A stretch of 64,000 nucleotides of DNA from Rhizobium leguminosarum bv. trifolii WSM2297. GTDB taxonomy: Bacteria > Pseudomonadota > Alphaproteobacteria > Rhizobiales > Rhizobiaceae. Shown here piece after piece: positions 37,012 to 46,861 of this stretch; the stretch's first letter is position 1, and the number at the start of each line of letters is the position of its first letter. Both the position numbers and the translations under genes were made by a program. The notes below the pieces were generated by a model, which did not search any database, had not been told where the DNA came from, and saw only the letters and a list, made by a program, of their open reading frames with translations. The DNA lies in contig NZ_JH719395.1 of the NCBI RefSeq assembly GCF_000271845.1, positions 339,011 to 403,010 on the forward strand. Reading direction: 5' to 3'.

Positions 37012-37890
37012 CTAGCCCTCGAACGCGCGCAGGCATTTCATCATTTCGCGAAGGCCGCGTGTCAAATGTTTGTCCCGGCGCAGAACGATGCCCAGGCGGC
37101 GGGTGAGCTTGGGCTGCAGCGACGATGTCGTCACGAGGCTGGCGCGCTCGCGCTTCACAGCCAGCCCCGGCAGGATCGACCAGCCGAGGCCGACGGCCAC
37201 CAGCTCCTTGATCGCCTCGATGCTGCCGAACTCCATTGCCGGCCGGATCCTGCTGTCCGGTGCGGCCAGCCATGCGTCGATTGCCCGTCGCGTATTGCCG
37301 CCCTCATAAAGCAGCAATGTCCTGTCGCGCATGAAGGCGGCGTCCGGTCCGCCGTCGGGCATGCGGCTGCCGGCGGGCGCAACGGCCAGCAATTCCTCCT
37401 CGTAGAACGGTTCGATCTCGAAGTTGCGGCCCAAGGCCGGCAGGGCAACGACGGCGATATCGAGGCTATTGGCCTCCAGATCGCGCAAGATGTCGTCGGC
37501 ATTGCCGATATGGACGGTGATTTCGAGGCCCGGCATCGATTTGCGGGCGGCGGCGATGGCCCGAGGAAGCAGGTGGATCGACGCGGTGCCGCCACTGCCG
37601 ATGCGCACGCGGCCGCTGGCGCCATCCCTATGGGGTATCATCGCTTCCTCAGCGGCGGCCGCGTCCTGCAGCAGGCGTCTTGCATGCGTGAGCAGGTCGA
37701 GGCCTGCCGCGGTCGGCTGCGCCCGCCGTCCGACGCGCTCGATCAACCGGACGCCGAGCCGCTGTTCGAGCCCCTTGACCTGCAGGCTGACGGCCGGCTG
37801 CGTCAGTCCTTCCTTGTCGGCGGCCGCTGTAAAACTTCCGAGATCGGCGACGTTGACGAAGGTTGCGAGCTGATCGAGGTTAAGTGCCAT
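37012..37890 (-). CDS. LysR-family transcriptional regulator
   Basis: A 292-aa LTTR. The N-terminal winged HTH ([36 protein letters not shown], residues about 3-60) is followed by a linker helix and a periplasmic-binding-like effector domain from about residue 90. It is divergent from the DUF1127 gene at 37985, a 94-bp gap in which LTTRs usually bind. The target and effector are unknown. Confidence 0.9.
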   Translation of the reverse strand: MALNLDQLATFVNVADLGSFTAAADKEGLTQPAVSLQVKGLEQRLGVRLIERVGRRAQPTAAGLDLLTHARRLLQDAAAAEEAMIPHRDGASGRVRIGSGGTASIHLLPRAIAAARKSMPGLEITVHIGNADDILRDLEANSLDIAVVALPALGRNFEIEPFYEEELLAVAPAGSRMPDGGPDAAFMRDRTLLLYEGGNTRRAIDAWLAAPDSRIRPAMEFGSIEAIKELVAVGLGWSILPGLAVKRERASLVTTSSLQPKLTRRLGIVLRRDKHLTRGLREMMKCLRAFEG

Positions 37891-37984
37891 ACCAAAGGAA
37901 TCCTTATACTCCGCATAATATCCATAAGCTTCCTTCGCGGCATTCGCCAGTGCATCCTTTATTCATGGAAGCAAGGAAGACGAG

Positions 37985-38215
37985 ATGGCCCTGCATTTGA
38001 GCGAGAGACTCGAGACGCCGCGTGATATCGTTCGATCGAAATTTCGCGCAACGGCGCGCTGGGGCCGGCGGCTGCTGGCCATCATCGAACATCGCCTGGA
38101 AAAGCGCCGCAGCCGCCGCACCCTGTGCGAACTCACCGACGACGAGCTTCGCGATGTCGGCCTGACCCGTGCGCAGGCGAGGGCAGAGACAGCAAAGTCC
38201 TGGTTCTGGTCGTAA
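37985..38215 (+). CDS. DUF1127 small basic protein
   Basis: A 76-aa Arg-rich protein with the DUF1127 signature near the C-terminus (RTLCELTDDELRDVGLTRAQ). Such proteins are abundant in Rhizobiales; some are linked to small-RNA or phosphate-related regulation, but the molecular role is unsettled. AGGAAGACGAG directly precedes the ATG. It is divergent from the LysR gene, which may control it. Confidence 0.85.
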   Translation: MALHLSERLETPRDIVRSKFRATARWGRRLLAIIEHRLEKRRSRRTLCELTDDELRDVGLTRAQARAETAKSWFWS

Positions 38216-38313
38216 CGGCTGCGGTCCTGTGCGGAAAGCGCTGATCCTGCTCGAAATTGCCGGCGCCTTGTGGCAATACCTCAGTCTGGAAATCGAGCGC
38301 AGGGAGCAGCATC

Positions 38314-39138
38314 ATGGCCGAAATCGTATCCTTCCCGGACGCAGGCAGGGCAGAAGCGCTGCTGGTCCGCTCTCTGCGGGACGGGGTGTTGCGGCTCGTG
38401 CTCAACAACCCGCCGGCCAATGCGCTCTCTATCGCGCTTCTCGAAGCGCTGATGGCCGAACTTGAGAAGGCCGGTTCGGACGTGGATGTGCGCGTCGTCG
38501 TCATCGCCTCCACCGGCAATGTGTTTTCCGCCGGCCATGATCTGAAAGAACTCACCGCCCATCGCGCCGATGAAGATCAGGGAGCCAGTTTCTTCGAGAA
38601 GGCCTTCCGGCTCTGCGCCGAACTGATGCTGAAGATCGCGCATCTACCGAAGCCCATCATCGCCGAGGTCGACGGGCTGGCGACGGCGGCCGGCTGCCAG
38701 CTCGTCGCCTCCTGCGATTTGGCGATCTGCACGGATACGTCGACATTCTGCACCCCGGGCGTCAATATCGGCCTGTTCTGTTCGACGCCGATGGTGGCGG
38801 TTTCCCGGGCCGCACATCGCAAGCAGGCAATGGAGATGCTCTTGACCGGCGAGACGATCGACGCCTCCACAGCCAAGGATTTCGGTCTCGTCAATCGTAT
38901 CGTGCCAAAGCAGTATCTGGCGCAGGTCGTTTCCAAATACGCCGGCGTGATCGCCAGCAAATCGCCGCTGATCCTGAAGATCGGCAAGGAAGCTTTCTAC
39001 CGGCAGCTCGAGCTGCCGGTCGAGGCAGCCTATGACTATGCCGCCAAAGTGATGGTCGAAAACATGCTGACGCAGGATGCGAAGGAAGGAATCGGCACCT
39101 TCCTCGGCAAGCGCAAGCCGGAATGGAGCGGTGAGTAG
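38314..39138 (+). CDS. Crotonase-fold protein, ECHDC3-like, lacking the catalytic glutamates
   Basis: A 274-aa member of the enoyl-CoA hydratase/isomerase superfamily. The CoA/oxyanion segments are present: SAGHDLKEL (about 72-80) and TAAGCQLVASCDLAI (about 128-142). The two positions that carry catalytic Glu in true hydratases read Gln (AAGCQL) and Val (TPGVNIGLFCSTP). This pattern matches the ECHDC3 subgroup, whose reaction is unsettled, so hydratase activity should not be assumed. AGGGAG (38301-38306) supports ATG 38314. No fatty-acid genes are adjacent. Confidence 0.82.
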   Translation: MAEIVSFPDAGRAEALLVRSLRDGVLRLVLNNPPANALSIALLEALMAELEKAGSDVDVRVVVIASTGNVFSAGHDLKELTAHRADEDQGASFFEKAFRLCAELMLKIAHLPKPIIAEVDGLATAAGCQLVASCDLAICTDTSTFCTPGVNIGLFCSTPMVAVSRAAHRKQAMEMLLTGETIDASTAKDFGLVNRIVPKQYLAQVVSKYAGVIASKSPLILKIGKEAFYRQLELPVEAAYDYAAKVMVENMLTQDAKEGIGTFLGKRKPEWSGE

Positions 39139-39975
39139 TTACGCCAGTTTCAGAATCAGCCCGCCGATCGCAATGACGACGCCGGCGACGTAGCGCCAGA
39201 CGCTGGCTTTTTCCTTGAAGACGGTGATGGAGATCACCAGCGCAAAAAGGATCGCGGTTTCGCGCAGCGCTGCAACGGTCGCGACCGGGGCTTTCGTCAT
39301 CGCCCAGAGCGCCAGCCCGTAGGAAGCGATCGAACCGGCGCCGCCGATGAGGCCGCGCCACCAGTTGCGACGGACGTGACGCGCGACGGCGACAGCGCCG
39401 CGCTGGGAGGTTGCCCAGGAAAATAGCAGCACCGGCGGCAGCAGCGACATCCACAGCGTATAGGAAACCGCGTTGCCGGACAGGCGTGCGCCGATGCCGT
39501 CGACATAGGTGTAGCTGGCAATGACGCAGGCATTGACAAGCGAAAGCATGACGGCATGGCTGCTGCCGCGCCGCGCCTCCAGCGCGAGTGTCAGGACGCC
39601 GGCGCAGATCGTCATCGTGCCGGCAAGGGCGCCGCCGGACAGATTTTCCCTGAGGATGAAGCCGCTTGTCGCGGCGATCAGCAACGGCGCGCAGCCGCGC
39701 ATCAGCGGATAAACGAGGCCGATATCGCCGGCCCGGTAGGCAGCGGCGACCAGCTGGAAATAGGCGAATTGCAGGATGGCCGAGACGCCGATGAACGGCC
39801 AGGACGCGCTGTGCGGCAACGGCAGAAATGCCAGGAACGGCAGCGCCGAAACCGCGCCGCCGGCTGAGATCAGCGCCGCATCGAGGGATTTGTCGCTGCC
39901 GGCCTTGACGAAGGCGTTCCATATCGCATGCAGCAATGCGCCGAAGAGAACGAGCAGAATGACGTCGAGAGGCAA
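39139..39975 (-). CDS. EamA/DMT-family transporter
   Basis: A 278-aa inner-membrane protein with ten predicted helices in two EamA repeats (first LFGALLHAIWNAFVKAGSDK, second GGAGSIASYGLALWAMTKAP; ends FKEKASVWRYVAGVVIAIGG). The start is uncertain: TTG 39975 begins just before helix 1, while the frame stays open to 40143 through a non-membrane segment with no family resemblance. The substrate is unknown; the family exports or imports amino acids, nucleotides and vitamins. Confidence 0.8.
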   Translation of the reverse strand: MPLDVILLVLFGALLHAIWNAFVKAGSDKSLDAALISAGGAVSALPFLAFLPLPHSASWPFIGVSAILQFAYFQLVAAAYRAGDIGLVYPLMRGCAPLLIAATSGFILRENLSGGALAGTMTICAGVLTLALEARRGSSHAVMLSLVNACVIASYTYVDGIGARLSGNAVSYTLWMSLLPPVLLFSWATSQRGAVAVARHVRRNWWRGLIGGAGSIASYGLALWAMTKAPVATVAALRETAILFALVISITVFKEKASVWRYVAGVVIAIGGLILKLA

Positions 39976-40446
39976 GGGGGTAATCCGCAAACAGGTGGGA
40001 AAGAGGTGCTTCGCCCCGGCGGGGCAAACTCCCGAAAAGACAACTGGCATTTGCACGAAAATGAACGGGAGGCCGTCCCGGATGCGTTGCTCTATCGAAT
40101 ACCATCCTTTCAATATGCGGACAATGTTGGATTGCCACCGCAATTTTTACGTGCGCGCGATATACGTTCAATCCACGCTATGCTTTCAACTATGAGATGT
40201 TTCTAATTTACGTGAGAACGAGAAGGGGATTTATCACGAACAAAAGGAGAAAATGCCGATCGGAATTCCGAGGCGGATTATTCTATGATGCTGAAATATA
40301 GATATTATTCTATAACTTTGACATAGGGGAAATTCAAAGCTGCTGGTTGTCTTCTCTTAAATAAATCGCAGCGCGCGATTGAGTTCAACCCTCTCGCAAC
40401 CGCGAAAGGCGTGGCGGTTCGACATAGGATGTGATGGTGAAAAAGA
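39976..40446. other. AT-rich intergenic region
   Basis: No gene is seen. The stretch from about 40160 to 40370 is far more AT-rich than the rest of the window (for example GAAATATAGATATTATTCTA at 40292-40311) and includes TTTGACATAGGGG at 40316-40328. It probably holds promoters but no clear -35/-10 pair could be fixed. It may be a recently acquired or degraded segment. Confidence 0.45.
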
Positions 40447-40770
40447 TCAAAGCTGATAATGCGGAATGAACAGCATCCCGTCAAGGTTGTCGATGTTCTG
40501 GCAGTTCAGGACCGGGCAGCGGGGAGTGTCTTTCGAAGGGATGTGCGTCCATTCCGCATAATCGGTGGCATCGCAATAATTGCTGTTGCGGACATAACGA
40601 TCGTAAAGCGGTAAGCCACGGGGTGACTGGTAGCGGAAGATCACGGCTCCCTGATTGTGGATGGCAGCGCGCACGCTGGCGCAACTCATGGTCAACGGAT
40701 TGTAGCGCGAGATCGCCAGCGCCGGCGATGCGGCAAGCACGATCGTGAGGGCAAGAGCGATTTTTTTCAT
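40447..40770 (-). CDS. Small secreted protein of unknown function
   Basis: A 107-aa protein with a clear signal peptide (MKKIALALTIVLAASPALA, residues 1-19). The mature part has four cysteines (at SCASV, YCDAT, RCPVL and NCQNI), enough for two disulfides, and many aromatic residues. ATG 40770 has GAGGA 8 nt upstream. Similar short secreted Cys-containing proteins occur in rhizobia without an assigned role. It is divergent from the CoA-binding protein gene. Confidence 0.75.
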   Translation of the reverse strand: MKKIALALTIVLAASPALAISRYNPLTMSCASVRAAIHNQGAVIFRYQSPRGLPLYDRYVRNSNYCDATDYAEWTHIPSKDTPRCPVLNCQNIDNLDGMLFIPHYQL

Positions 40771-40890
40771 CGAAGCATCCTCGTGGAGTGTCCAATTCAT
40801 ATATAACAGGAAGTTGTGCAGCCGGTTGCACGCAAAAACAAAAAAACATGCCGGCCGCGCCGAGAGGCATTCGGGAGTGGAGAAGCAGAC

Positions 40891-41322
40891 ATGAATCATC
40901 ACGATAGCTACACGGATGACTACATCGCCGGAATCCTGCATTCGGTAAAAACCATCGCGCTGACCGGCGCTTCGCCCAATCCGGCGCGGCCGAGCAATGG
41001 CGTCATGGGTTATCTCTTATCGCGCGGCTACGAGGTCATTCCCGTCAACCCGGGGCAGGCGGGCAAACAGATCCAAGGCCGCACCGTGTATGCCCGGCTC
41101 GCCGACATTCCCGTGCCGATCGACATGGTCGATGTCTTCCGCGCCGCGGAATATCTGGATGGGGTGGTCGACGAGGCGCTGGCGCTGAGTCCGCTGCCGA
41201 AGGTTATCTGGGCCCAGCTCGGCGTGCGTGACGACGCGGCAGCCGCAAAGGCGGAGGCCGCCGGCATTAAGGTGGTGATGAACCGCTGCCCGGCAATCGA
41301 ATATCCCCGTCTCATTGCCTAA
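40891..41322 (+). CDS. CoA-binding domain protein (YccU-like)
   Basis: A 143-aa single-domain Rossmann protein of the CoA_binding_2 family: KTIALTGASPNPARPSNGVM, LLSRGYEVIPVNPG, VDVFRAAEYLDGVVDEAL, and the C-terminal VVMNRCPAIEYPRL. The family binds CoA; its physiological role is unclear. It sits 154 bp upstream of metZ on the same strand, an arrangement that may reflect co-transcription. GGGAGTGGAGAAG precedes ATG 40891. Confidence 0.88.
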   Translation: MNHHDSYTDDYIAGILHSVKTIALTGASPNPARPSNGVMGYLLSRGYEVIPVNPGQAGKQIQGRTVYARLADIPVPIDMVDVFRAAEYLDGVVDEALALSPLPKVIWAQLGVRDDAAAAKAEAAGIKVVMNRCPAIEYPRLIA

Positions 41323-41476
41323 CTTCGTTGCCTGCTCATTGCCCGCTCTCATTGCTTGAGTTGCTGTCGCCTGAGACGGATTTTCCACCGAACGCCCATG
41401 GGTTGAAACGGATCGCGATTAACTTTCGTAAGCGACAGGCTATGATCCTGCCCGTCAGCAACAACTGGAGGACGAC

Positions 41477-42760
41477 ATGGCCAAGAATGATCCGGGATTC
41501 AATACGTTGGCGATCCATGCCGGCGCCCAGCCCGACCCGGCGACCGGCGCGCGGGTCACGCCGATCTACCAGACGACCGCTTTCGTCTTCAATGATTCCG
41601 ATCATGCCGCCGCCCTCTTCGGCCTGCAGGCCTTCGGCAACATCTACACCCGCATCATGAACCCGACGCAGGCCGTGCTCGAGGAGCGTGTCGCAGCGCT
41701 CGAAGGCGGCACGGCGGCGCTTGCCGTCGCCTCCGGCCATGCGGCGCAGATGATCGTCTTCCACACCATCATGCGCCCCGGCGAAAATTTCATCGCCGCC
41801 AACAGGCTCTATGGCGGCTCGATCAACCAGTTTGGTCACGCCTTCGAGAATTTCGGCTGGCAGGTGCGCTGGGCCGATCCCGCCGATCCGACAAGCTTCG
41901 AAAGCCAGATCGACGACAAGACACGCGGCATCTTCATCGAAAGCCTGGCCAATCCCGGCGGCACCTTCGTCGATATCGCCGCCATTGCCGATGTCGCCCA
42001 TCGCAACGGCCTGCCGCTGATCGTCGACAATACGATGGCAACCCCCTATCTCATCCGCCCGATTGAGCACGGCGCTGATATCGTCGTGCATTCGCTGACG
42101 AAGTTTCTCGGCGGCCACGGCAATTCCATGGGCGGCCTGATCGTCGATGGCGGCACGTTCGACTGGTCGAAGTCAGGCAATTACCCGATGTTGTCGAGCC
42201 CGCGGCCGGAATATAACGGCATGGTCCTGCACGCCACCTTCGGCAATTTCGCCTTCGCGATCGCCGCCCGCGTGCTCGGCTTGCGCGATCTTGGCCCGGC
42301 GATCTCGCCCTTCAACGCCTTCCTGATCCTGACCGGCATCGAGACGCTGCCGCTGCGCATGCAGCGCCACAGCGACAATGCGATCGCCGTCGCAAAATGG
42401 CTGAAGGCGCACAGCAAGATCGCCTGGGTGAATTATGCCGGCCTCGACGACGACCCGAACCATGCCCTGCAGCAGCGCTACTCGCCGAAGGGTGCCGGCT
42501 CCGTCTTCACCTTCGGCGTGAAGGGCGGCTATGAGGCTGGCAAGACGCTGGTCGAGGGGCTGGAGCTCTTCTCCCATCTTGCCAATATCGGCGACACCCG
42601 TTCGCTCGTCATTCATCCAGCCTCGACGACGCACCGGCAACTGACCGACGACCAGAAGACCGCCGCCGGCGCCGGCCCCGACGTGGTCCGCCTTTCCGTC
42701 GGCATCGAGGACGTCAAGGACATCATCGCCGATCTCGAACAGGCACTCTCGAAGATCTGA
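41477..42760 (+). CDS. metZ: O-acetylhomoserine sulfhydrylase (MetZ/MetY type)
   Basis: A 427-aa PLP-dependent Cys/Met-metabolism enzyme that makes homocysteine from an O-acylhomoserine and sulfide. The PLP lysine lies in [15 protein letters not shown] (about 208). Other landmarks are [39 protein letters not shown] and RPEYNGMV. The length and SPRPEYNGM segment point to the acetylhomoserine (MetY-like) subgroup. CTGGAGGACGAC precedes the ATG. No SAM-II riboswitch could be recognised in the 154-bp gap upstream. Confidence 0.92.
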   Translation: MAKNDPGFNTLAIHAGAQPDPATGARVTPIYQTTAFVFNDSDHAAALFGLQAFGNIYTRIMNPTQAVLEERVAALEGGTAALAVASGHAAQMIVFHTIMRPGENFIAANRLYGGSINQFGHAFENFGWQVRWADPADPTSFESQIDDKTRGIFIESLANPGGTFVDIAAIADVAHRNGLPLIVDNTMATPYLIRPIEHGADIVVHSLTKFLGGHGNSMGGLIVDGGTFDWSKSGNYPMLSSPRPEYNGMVLHATFGNFAFAIAARVLGLRDLGPAISPFNAFLILTGIETLPLRMQRHSDNAIAVAKWLKAHSKIAWVNYAGLDDDPNHALQQRYSPKGAGSVFTFGVKGGYEAGKTLVEGLELFSHLANIGDTRSLVIHPASTTHRQLTDDQKTAAGAGPDVVRLSVGIEDVKDIIADLEQALSKI

Positions 42761-42831
42761 AGGGCTGATTCCACGTAAACTTTCTCAATTTTTTCCGTCA
42801 ATTTAATCATGGCGGCCAAGGGGTATCGCCA

Positions 42832-43566
42832 ATGGGGTGGGAAGCGCTCGGGCATTGGGGTGAGGACGCGGTTCGCATCGAACCACTGACTGGTGGAGTT
42901 GCGAACGACGTTTGGAGCGTTCGCGTCCACGGGCAGGTCGCAGTCGGTCGCCTCGGCTCCAGGGCGGACGCTGATCTCGTATGGGAAACTGAGCTCCTCC
43001 AACACCTCGACCGCGAAGGTATGACCGTTCCAGTGCCGATCCCGACGACTGACGGCCGGCTGTTCGTGGAAGGCCTGGTGGTGATGAAATACATGGAAGG
43101 TGGATCGCCCGAAACGGGGGCCGACTGGCGTCGCGTGGCCGACACACTCCGCGAGCTTCATCGGTTGACGCAGGGCTGGCCGCAGCGCCCAGCCTGGCGA
43201 TCATCGACCGATCTCCTGCATGCCGAAACCGGAACAAGGATCAACCTCGCCGCGATGCCGCCTGAGGGCGTTATTCGATGTCGAGCTGCGTGGGCGCGGC
43301 TGATCGGGCGTCAGACATGCGTTGTCCACGGCAACCCAAGCAACCCCGGCAACATCCGTATGACAGCAGATCGGGTCGCATTGATCGACTGGGATGAGGC
43401 ACACGTCGACGTCCCCGACCTTGACCTAGTCCTGCCCGACAACGCTGCCGACCTCGACGATGGCGCGCATGATATCGCCGCACAAGCGTCAGCTGCATGG
43501 GAAGCTGCCGTCTGCTGGCAGGACGAGTACGCAGTCAGGCGGCTTGCAGAAGTTCGGGCGATCTGA
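42832..43566 (+). CDS. Aminoglycoside-phosphotransferase-like (APH) family protein
   Basis: A 244-aa small-molecule kinase fold. The N-lobe has IEPLTGGVANDVWSV and the hinge LVVMKYMEGG. The C-lobe has the catalytic loop VHGNPSNPGNI and metal-binding ALIDWDEAHVDVPDLDL. In most APH proteins the catalytic loop reads HGDxxxxN; here the base Asp is Asn. Activity is therefore doubtful, or the base lies elsewhere. AAGGGG (42819-42824) supports the ATG. It stands alone, with no resistance genes nearby. Confidence 0.78.
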   Translation: MGWEALGHWGEDAVRIEPLTGGVANDVWSVRVHGQVAVGRLGSRADADLVWETELLQHLDREGMTVPVPIPTTDGRLFVEGLVVMKYMEGGSPETGADWRRVADTLRELHRLTQGWPQRPAWRSSTDLLHAETGTRINLAAMPPEGVIRCRAAWARLIGRQTCVVHGNPSNPGNIRMTADRVALIDWDEAHVDVPDLDLVLPDNAADLDDGAHDIAAQASAAWEAAVCWQDEYAVRRLAEVRAI

Positions 43567-43739
43567 GCACTTTCGGCAGATCAACGGGGCCTGATCCATA
43601 CGAGAACCTCCGGCTACCGCATTGGGGCCATTTGCCGTCAGGAGGCGTGTGAGACACGGTTCTGGTCTCGGGGAAATCAAACGCGCACGATCAAAACTTT
43701 TATTGCGAACGATAATTCAGAGAGGTCTATGACGCGACC

Positions 43740-44084
43740 ATGACAAATTTCATCACCTTCAGCATCGATGGCATCGAGGCCGAGGTCGGCGCCCCGGAGC
43801 CTGCCCGGATCATCTCCGGCGATCCGCAGGTCCGCACCTGGAATCTGGAGGAGGCTGCAGGCGGCGTCTATTCCGGCATCTGGGAGGCGACGCCTGGCAA
43901 GTGGCGGATCGTTTATGAGGAATGGGAATATTTCAGCCTGCTCTCCGGCCATTCGATCGTCACCGAGGACGGAGGCGAGCCGGTTCATCTGAAGGCGGGC
44001 GACCGGATGATCTTGAGACCCGGCTTCAAGGGAACCTGGGAAGTCGTTGAAACGACTCGCAAGGACTATGTGATCAAGGTTTAA
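43740..44084 (+). CDS. Cupin-domain protein (EutQ-like cupin_3)
   Basis: A 114-aa single-cupin protein. The barrel is visible from YSGIWEATPGKWRIVYEEWEY to SIVTEDGGEPVHLKAGDRMI and PGFKGTWEVVETTRKDYVI, the usual end of the cupin_3/DUF861 group. The family includes ureidoglycine aminohydrolase-like and ethanolamine-related proteins; most members are uncharacterised. A perfect 7-bp hairpin (44088-44105) follows the stop. Confidence 0.85.
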   Translation: MTNFITFSIDGIEAEVGAPEPARIISGDPQVRTWNLEEAAGGVYSGIWEATPGKWRIVYEEWEYFSLLSGHSIVTEDGGEPVHLKAGDRMILRPGFKGTWEVVETTRKDYVIKV

Positions 44085-44318
44085 GCCGCGCCGGCAAACC
44101 GGCGCCGACGATAGTGGACCTGTCCCGATTTGCGGCGATTGCGCCCTGTCTTTCGGCGAACGGCTGCGCCTCTTTCCCGGATAGAACGCTTTTAACCAAT
44201 TCCATTAATCGCCCCTACATCGTCAAAATGCTATATCTTATCGGCAGCGCATAGCGGACATGATGTCTCCTGCCGTCTCACAGACATGGCCTTGCAATTA
44301 ATCATTTGCGGAATTTGC

Positions 44319-46445
44319 ATGTCGTCGAATCTTGCAGGTAGGCACGTTCGCACTCAAACCTCTTCCATCATCGCGACAACGGTCTGTTTTCTTGTCGTCG
44401 CCCTTATCCTGACCGGCCTGATGGCACATGTCGTCGTCACGATGACCCGGTCGGCGAATGAGATCGATGATGCCCGGGCGACGCGCGCCGCCCGCGCGGC
44501 GATCGGAGCCTTTGTGGCTCGCCTGAGCGGGACGACGACGGACAATGCCATATGGGACGATGCCTATAGCGCGACCTCATCGCCGACCGCCGCGGATTGG
44601 GCCTATGAAAACTGGGGAAAGACCAGCGCGGATTACGCGCTTTATGACGGCGCCATCGTGATCGGCCCTGACCAGTCTTCGATCGTTTCCGCATATGCCA
44701 AAGGCAAGCCCTTCGAGCCAAGCACCTTTTTCGGAGAAGGCTTTTATCGGCAGACCAGAGCAGCTGCCGATCCGGCGCGGGCGCCGGTGGTCAATTTCAT
44801 CAAGACTGAAAGCGGCATCGCCCTGCTCGCATCGCAGGCGATCCAGCCCTTCGAAGCCTCCGGCGAGCTTCCGAAGCTCAGCGTGTTGAGCTTCTACAAG
44901 GAATTTGGTCCTGCTGTTCTCGATACGCTCTCGAACGAACACGAACTCGAAGGTTTGCGCCTTGAGACGAAGCCCAGGCCGGATTTTCTAAATGCGCCGA
45001 TCACGGACATGAAAGGGGCCGTCATCGGCTACCTCATCTGGCCGAGCAAAGCGCCGGGAAGCACCGTGTTTCAGGAGGTCACGCCCTATATCGCGGCCTC
45101 TGTCGCTATCCTTTCGCTGTTTCTGATCGGCGTTCTCCTGGTCGGGGCGTCCGAGGCGCGGCGCCTGCGCCAATTGGCGCAAGCAGCCCTTTTCGAAGCC
45201 GGCCATGACAGCCTGAGCGGACTGTTGAACCGGCATGGGCTTCTCGGCCTGCTGGCAGAGGTGGAGAGTTCGGGCTCTTCGCCACCCCGGCTCTATCTGG
45301 TCGATCTTGATGGCTTCAAGGCCGTCAACGATGCCTGGGGGCATGCGGTCGGGGATGATCTGATCCGACTGGTCTCGAAGGCGCTGATGGCCTGTCACCC
45401 CGAAATTCTGGCCGCAGCCAGGCTGGGGGGCGATGAATTTGCGCTGGTGCATGTCGGATCTGCCACATGCGAAGAGATGGAACGGACCATTCTGGCGCTG
45501 TTTGCCGAGCCCTTCAAAATCGACGGACGAACAATCGAAGTCGGAGCAAGCATCGGCGCTGCGGCGCGAGACGCAGACATCGAGCCGCTGGAACTTCTCC
45601 GCAGAGCGGATATGGCGCTCTATAGTGCCAAGGCTAACGGCCGAGGCCAGGCAATCGAATACGACCCCGAGCTGGACGAGGAACGCCAGCGGGTCGCCGA
45701 ACTGGAAGGTTTGTTGAAGGGCGCTATCAAGAGCGGCGCAATCGAAGCGGTTTTCCAGCCTCTCGTCTCGGCCACAACGGGTGCCGTTACTGGTCTGGAA
45801 GCGCTGGCGCGCTGGCGTACCGCAACGGGAAACATCAGCCCGGAGGTTTTCATCCCTCTCGCCGAGAGGTGCGGCCTCATCGATGCGCTTGGCGTTCATA
45901 TGCTGAGAACATCGATCGAGCATGCCAAGAACTGGCCCGATCTGGCATTGTCGGTGAATGTTTCACCGGTCCAGCTCTGCAATCCCGAATTTGCCGCTGA
46001 GGTGACCGCGGTCCTGCAGGAACTCGATTTCGATCCGAAGCGCCTGACCTTGGAGATCACCGAAGGCGTCCTGATGACAAATCCGGATCAGGCCCGGCGC
46101 TCGATCGACCAGCTCAAGCGCGTCGGCATCAAGTTCGCGCTCGACGATTTCGGCTGCGGCTACGCCAGCATTGGCGCATTGCGGCAGTTCGGGTTCGATC
46201 GCATGAAGATCGATCGCTCGCTTGTCTCAGCTCTCGATGAAGGCGCCAACGGCGCCGATGTCCTCCGGGCGACCATTTCCCTGGCGACCGCCCTGCAGAT
46301 TCCCGTGACCGCCGAAGGCATCGAGACGAGCCGCCAGGCGGCGATCTTGCGGGAGGCCGGCTGCGATCAGCTTCAAGGCTATCTGATTGGAAGGCCGATG
46401 TCGGCACGCGATATATCCAGCACGCTGGAAGAGTCAGCCGCATGA
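44319..46445 (+). CDS. CHASE4-GGDEF-EAL c-di-GMP signalling protein
   Basis: A 708-aa membrane sensor. Helix 1 (about 17-45) precedes a periplasmic CHASE4-like domain (about 60-240, with TTDNAIWDDAY), then helix 2 (about 255-278). The GGDEF domain has an intact active site, LGGDEFAL, and no RxxD inhibitory site. The EAL domain has TGLEALARW, the metal-site SVNVSPVQL, EITEGVLM and DDFGCGYAS, so both activities look possible. ATG 44319 or 44286 may start it; neither has a strong ribosome site. With BcsA-PilZ in the same window, cellulose control is a plausible but unproven output. Confidence 0.9.
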   Translation: MSSNLAGRHVRTQTSSIIATTVCFLVVALILTGLMAHVVVTMTRSANEIDDARATRAARAAIGAFVARLSGTTTDNAIWDDAYSATSSPTAADWAYENWGKTSADYALYDGAIVIGPDQSSIVSAYAKGKPFEPSTFFGEGFYRQTRAAADPARAPVVNFIKTESGIALLASQAIQPFEASGELPKLSVLSFYKEFGPAVLDTLSNEHELEGLRLETKPRPDFLNAPITDMKGAVIGYLIWPSKAPGSTVFQEVTPYIAASVAILSLFLIGVLLVGASEARRLRQLAQAALFEAGHDSLSGLLNRHGLLGLLAEVESSGSSPPRLYLVDLDGFKAVNDAWGHAVGDDLIRLVSKALMACHPEILAAARLGGDEFALVHVGSATCEEMERTILALFAEPFKIDGRTIEVGASIGAAARDADIEPLELLRRADMALYSAKANGRGQAIEYDPELDEERQRVAELEGLLKGAIKSGAIEAVFQPLVSATTGAVTGLEALARWRTATGNISPEVFIPLAERCGLIDALGVHMLRTSIEHAKNWPDLALSVNVSPVQLCNPEFAAEVTAVLQELDFDPKRLTLEITEGVLMTNPDQARRSIDQLKRVGIKFALDDFGCGYASIGALRQFGFDRMKIDRSLVSALDEGANGADVLRATISLATALQIPVTAEGIETSRQAAILREAGCDQLQGYLIGRPMSARDISSTLEESAA

Positions 46446-46861
46446 TGCCGTCATAGCCGGTGTTGCAGCAGAGCGGTGACCGCCTAACGTTAAGCTTGGA
46501 TTCACCCTCGCTGCCGGTCCTTACCGTCGCCGGGTTCACCCGGATAGCCGCGGCGCATGAAAAGCTGGAAAACGACATTTCCAGGCATAGCTGCGGCAAT
46601 GCACCACAGCGATGCGTCAATCTATCCCGATGTTTTTGCTAAGGCTTTGTTTCCTCCCGCATTCAACGGAAAGACGCCAAGCGCAGTATTCGATGCATGG
46701 CCGCGCATTCGGTTTCAACGGCCAAAAGCCGTCATCAAACTGTAATAATACGCGCCTAGCCCGCCTGATGTGACGGGACATTCAGCGCCCCAGACAATGG
46801 ACACCCCCGCCATGGCGCTGGTCTCGTCATCCTGTCCATCCATCAGGGAAGCGAACCCCAT
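46446..46861. other. Intergenic region upstream of pstS
   Basis: About 415 bases without a convincing gene. A 62-codon frame at 46557-46745 overlaps the Pho box and has no family features. The region contains the Pho box (46729-46746), an AT-rich -10-like stretch right after it (AATAATA), and a leader of about 100 nt with AGGGAAGCGAAC before pstS. Confidence 0.55.
46729..46746 (+). promoter_or_regulatory. Pho box upstream of pstS
   Basis: CCGTCAT-CAAA-CTGTAAT fits the rhizobial PhoB site CTGTCAT-N4-CTGTCAT with one mismatch per half (12 of 14). It lies 116 bp before the pstS ATG and is followed by an AT-rich -10-like element. PhoB activation under phosphate limitation is expected. Confidence 0.75.

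Noticed and set aside
36683..37273. Upstream extension of the rplM frame
   Set aside because: L13 has its standard length from ATG 36682, and the extension has no ribosomal-protein similarity.
41323..41476. Possible SAM-II riboswitch upstream of metZ
   Set aside because: SAM-II elements often precede met genes in alphaproteobacteria, but the expected conserved blocks and pseudoknot could not be found here.
46557..46745. A 62-codon plus-strand frame before pstS
   Set aside because: It overlaps the Pho box, has no domain and no ribosome site.
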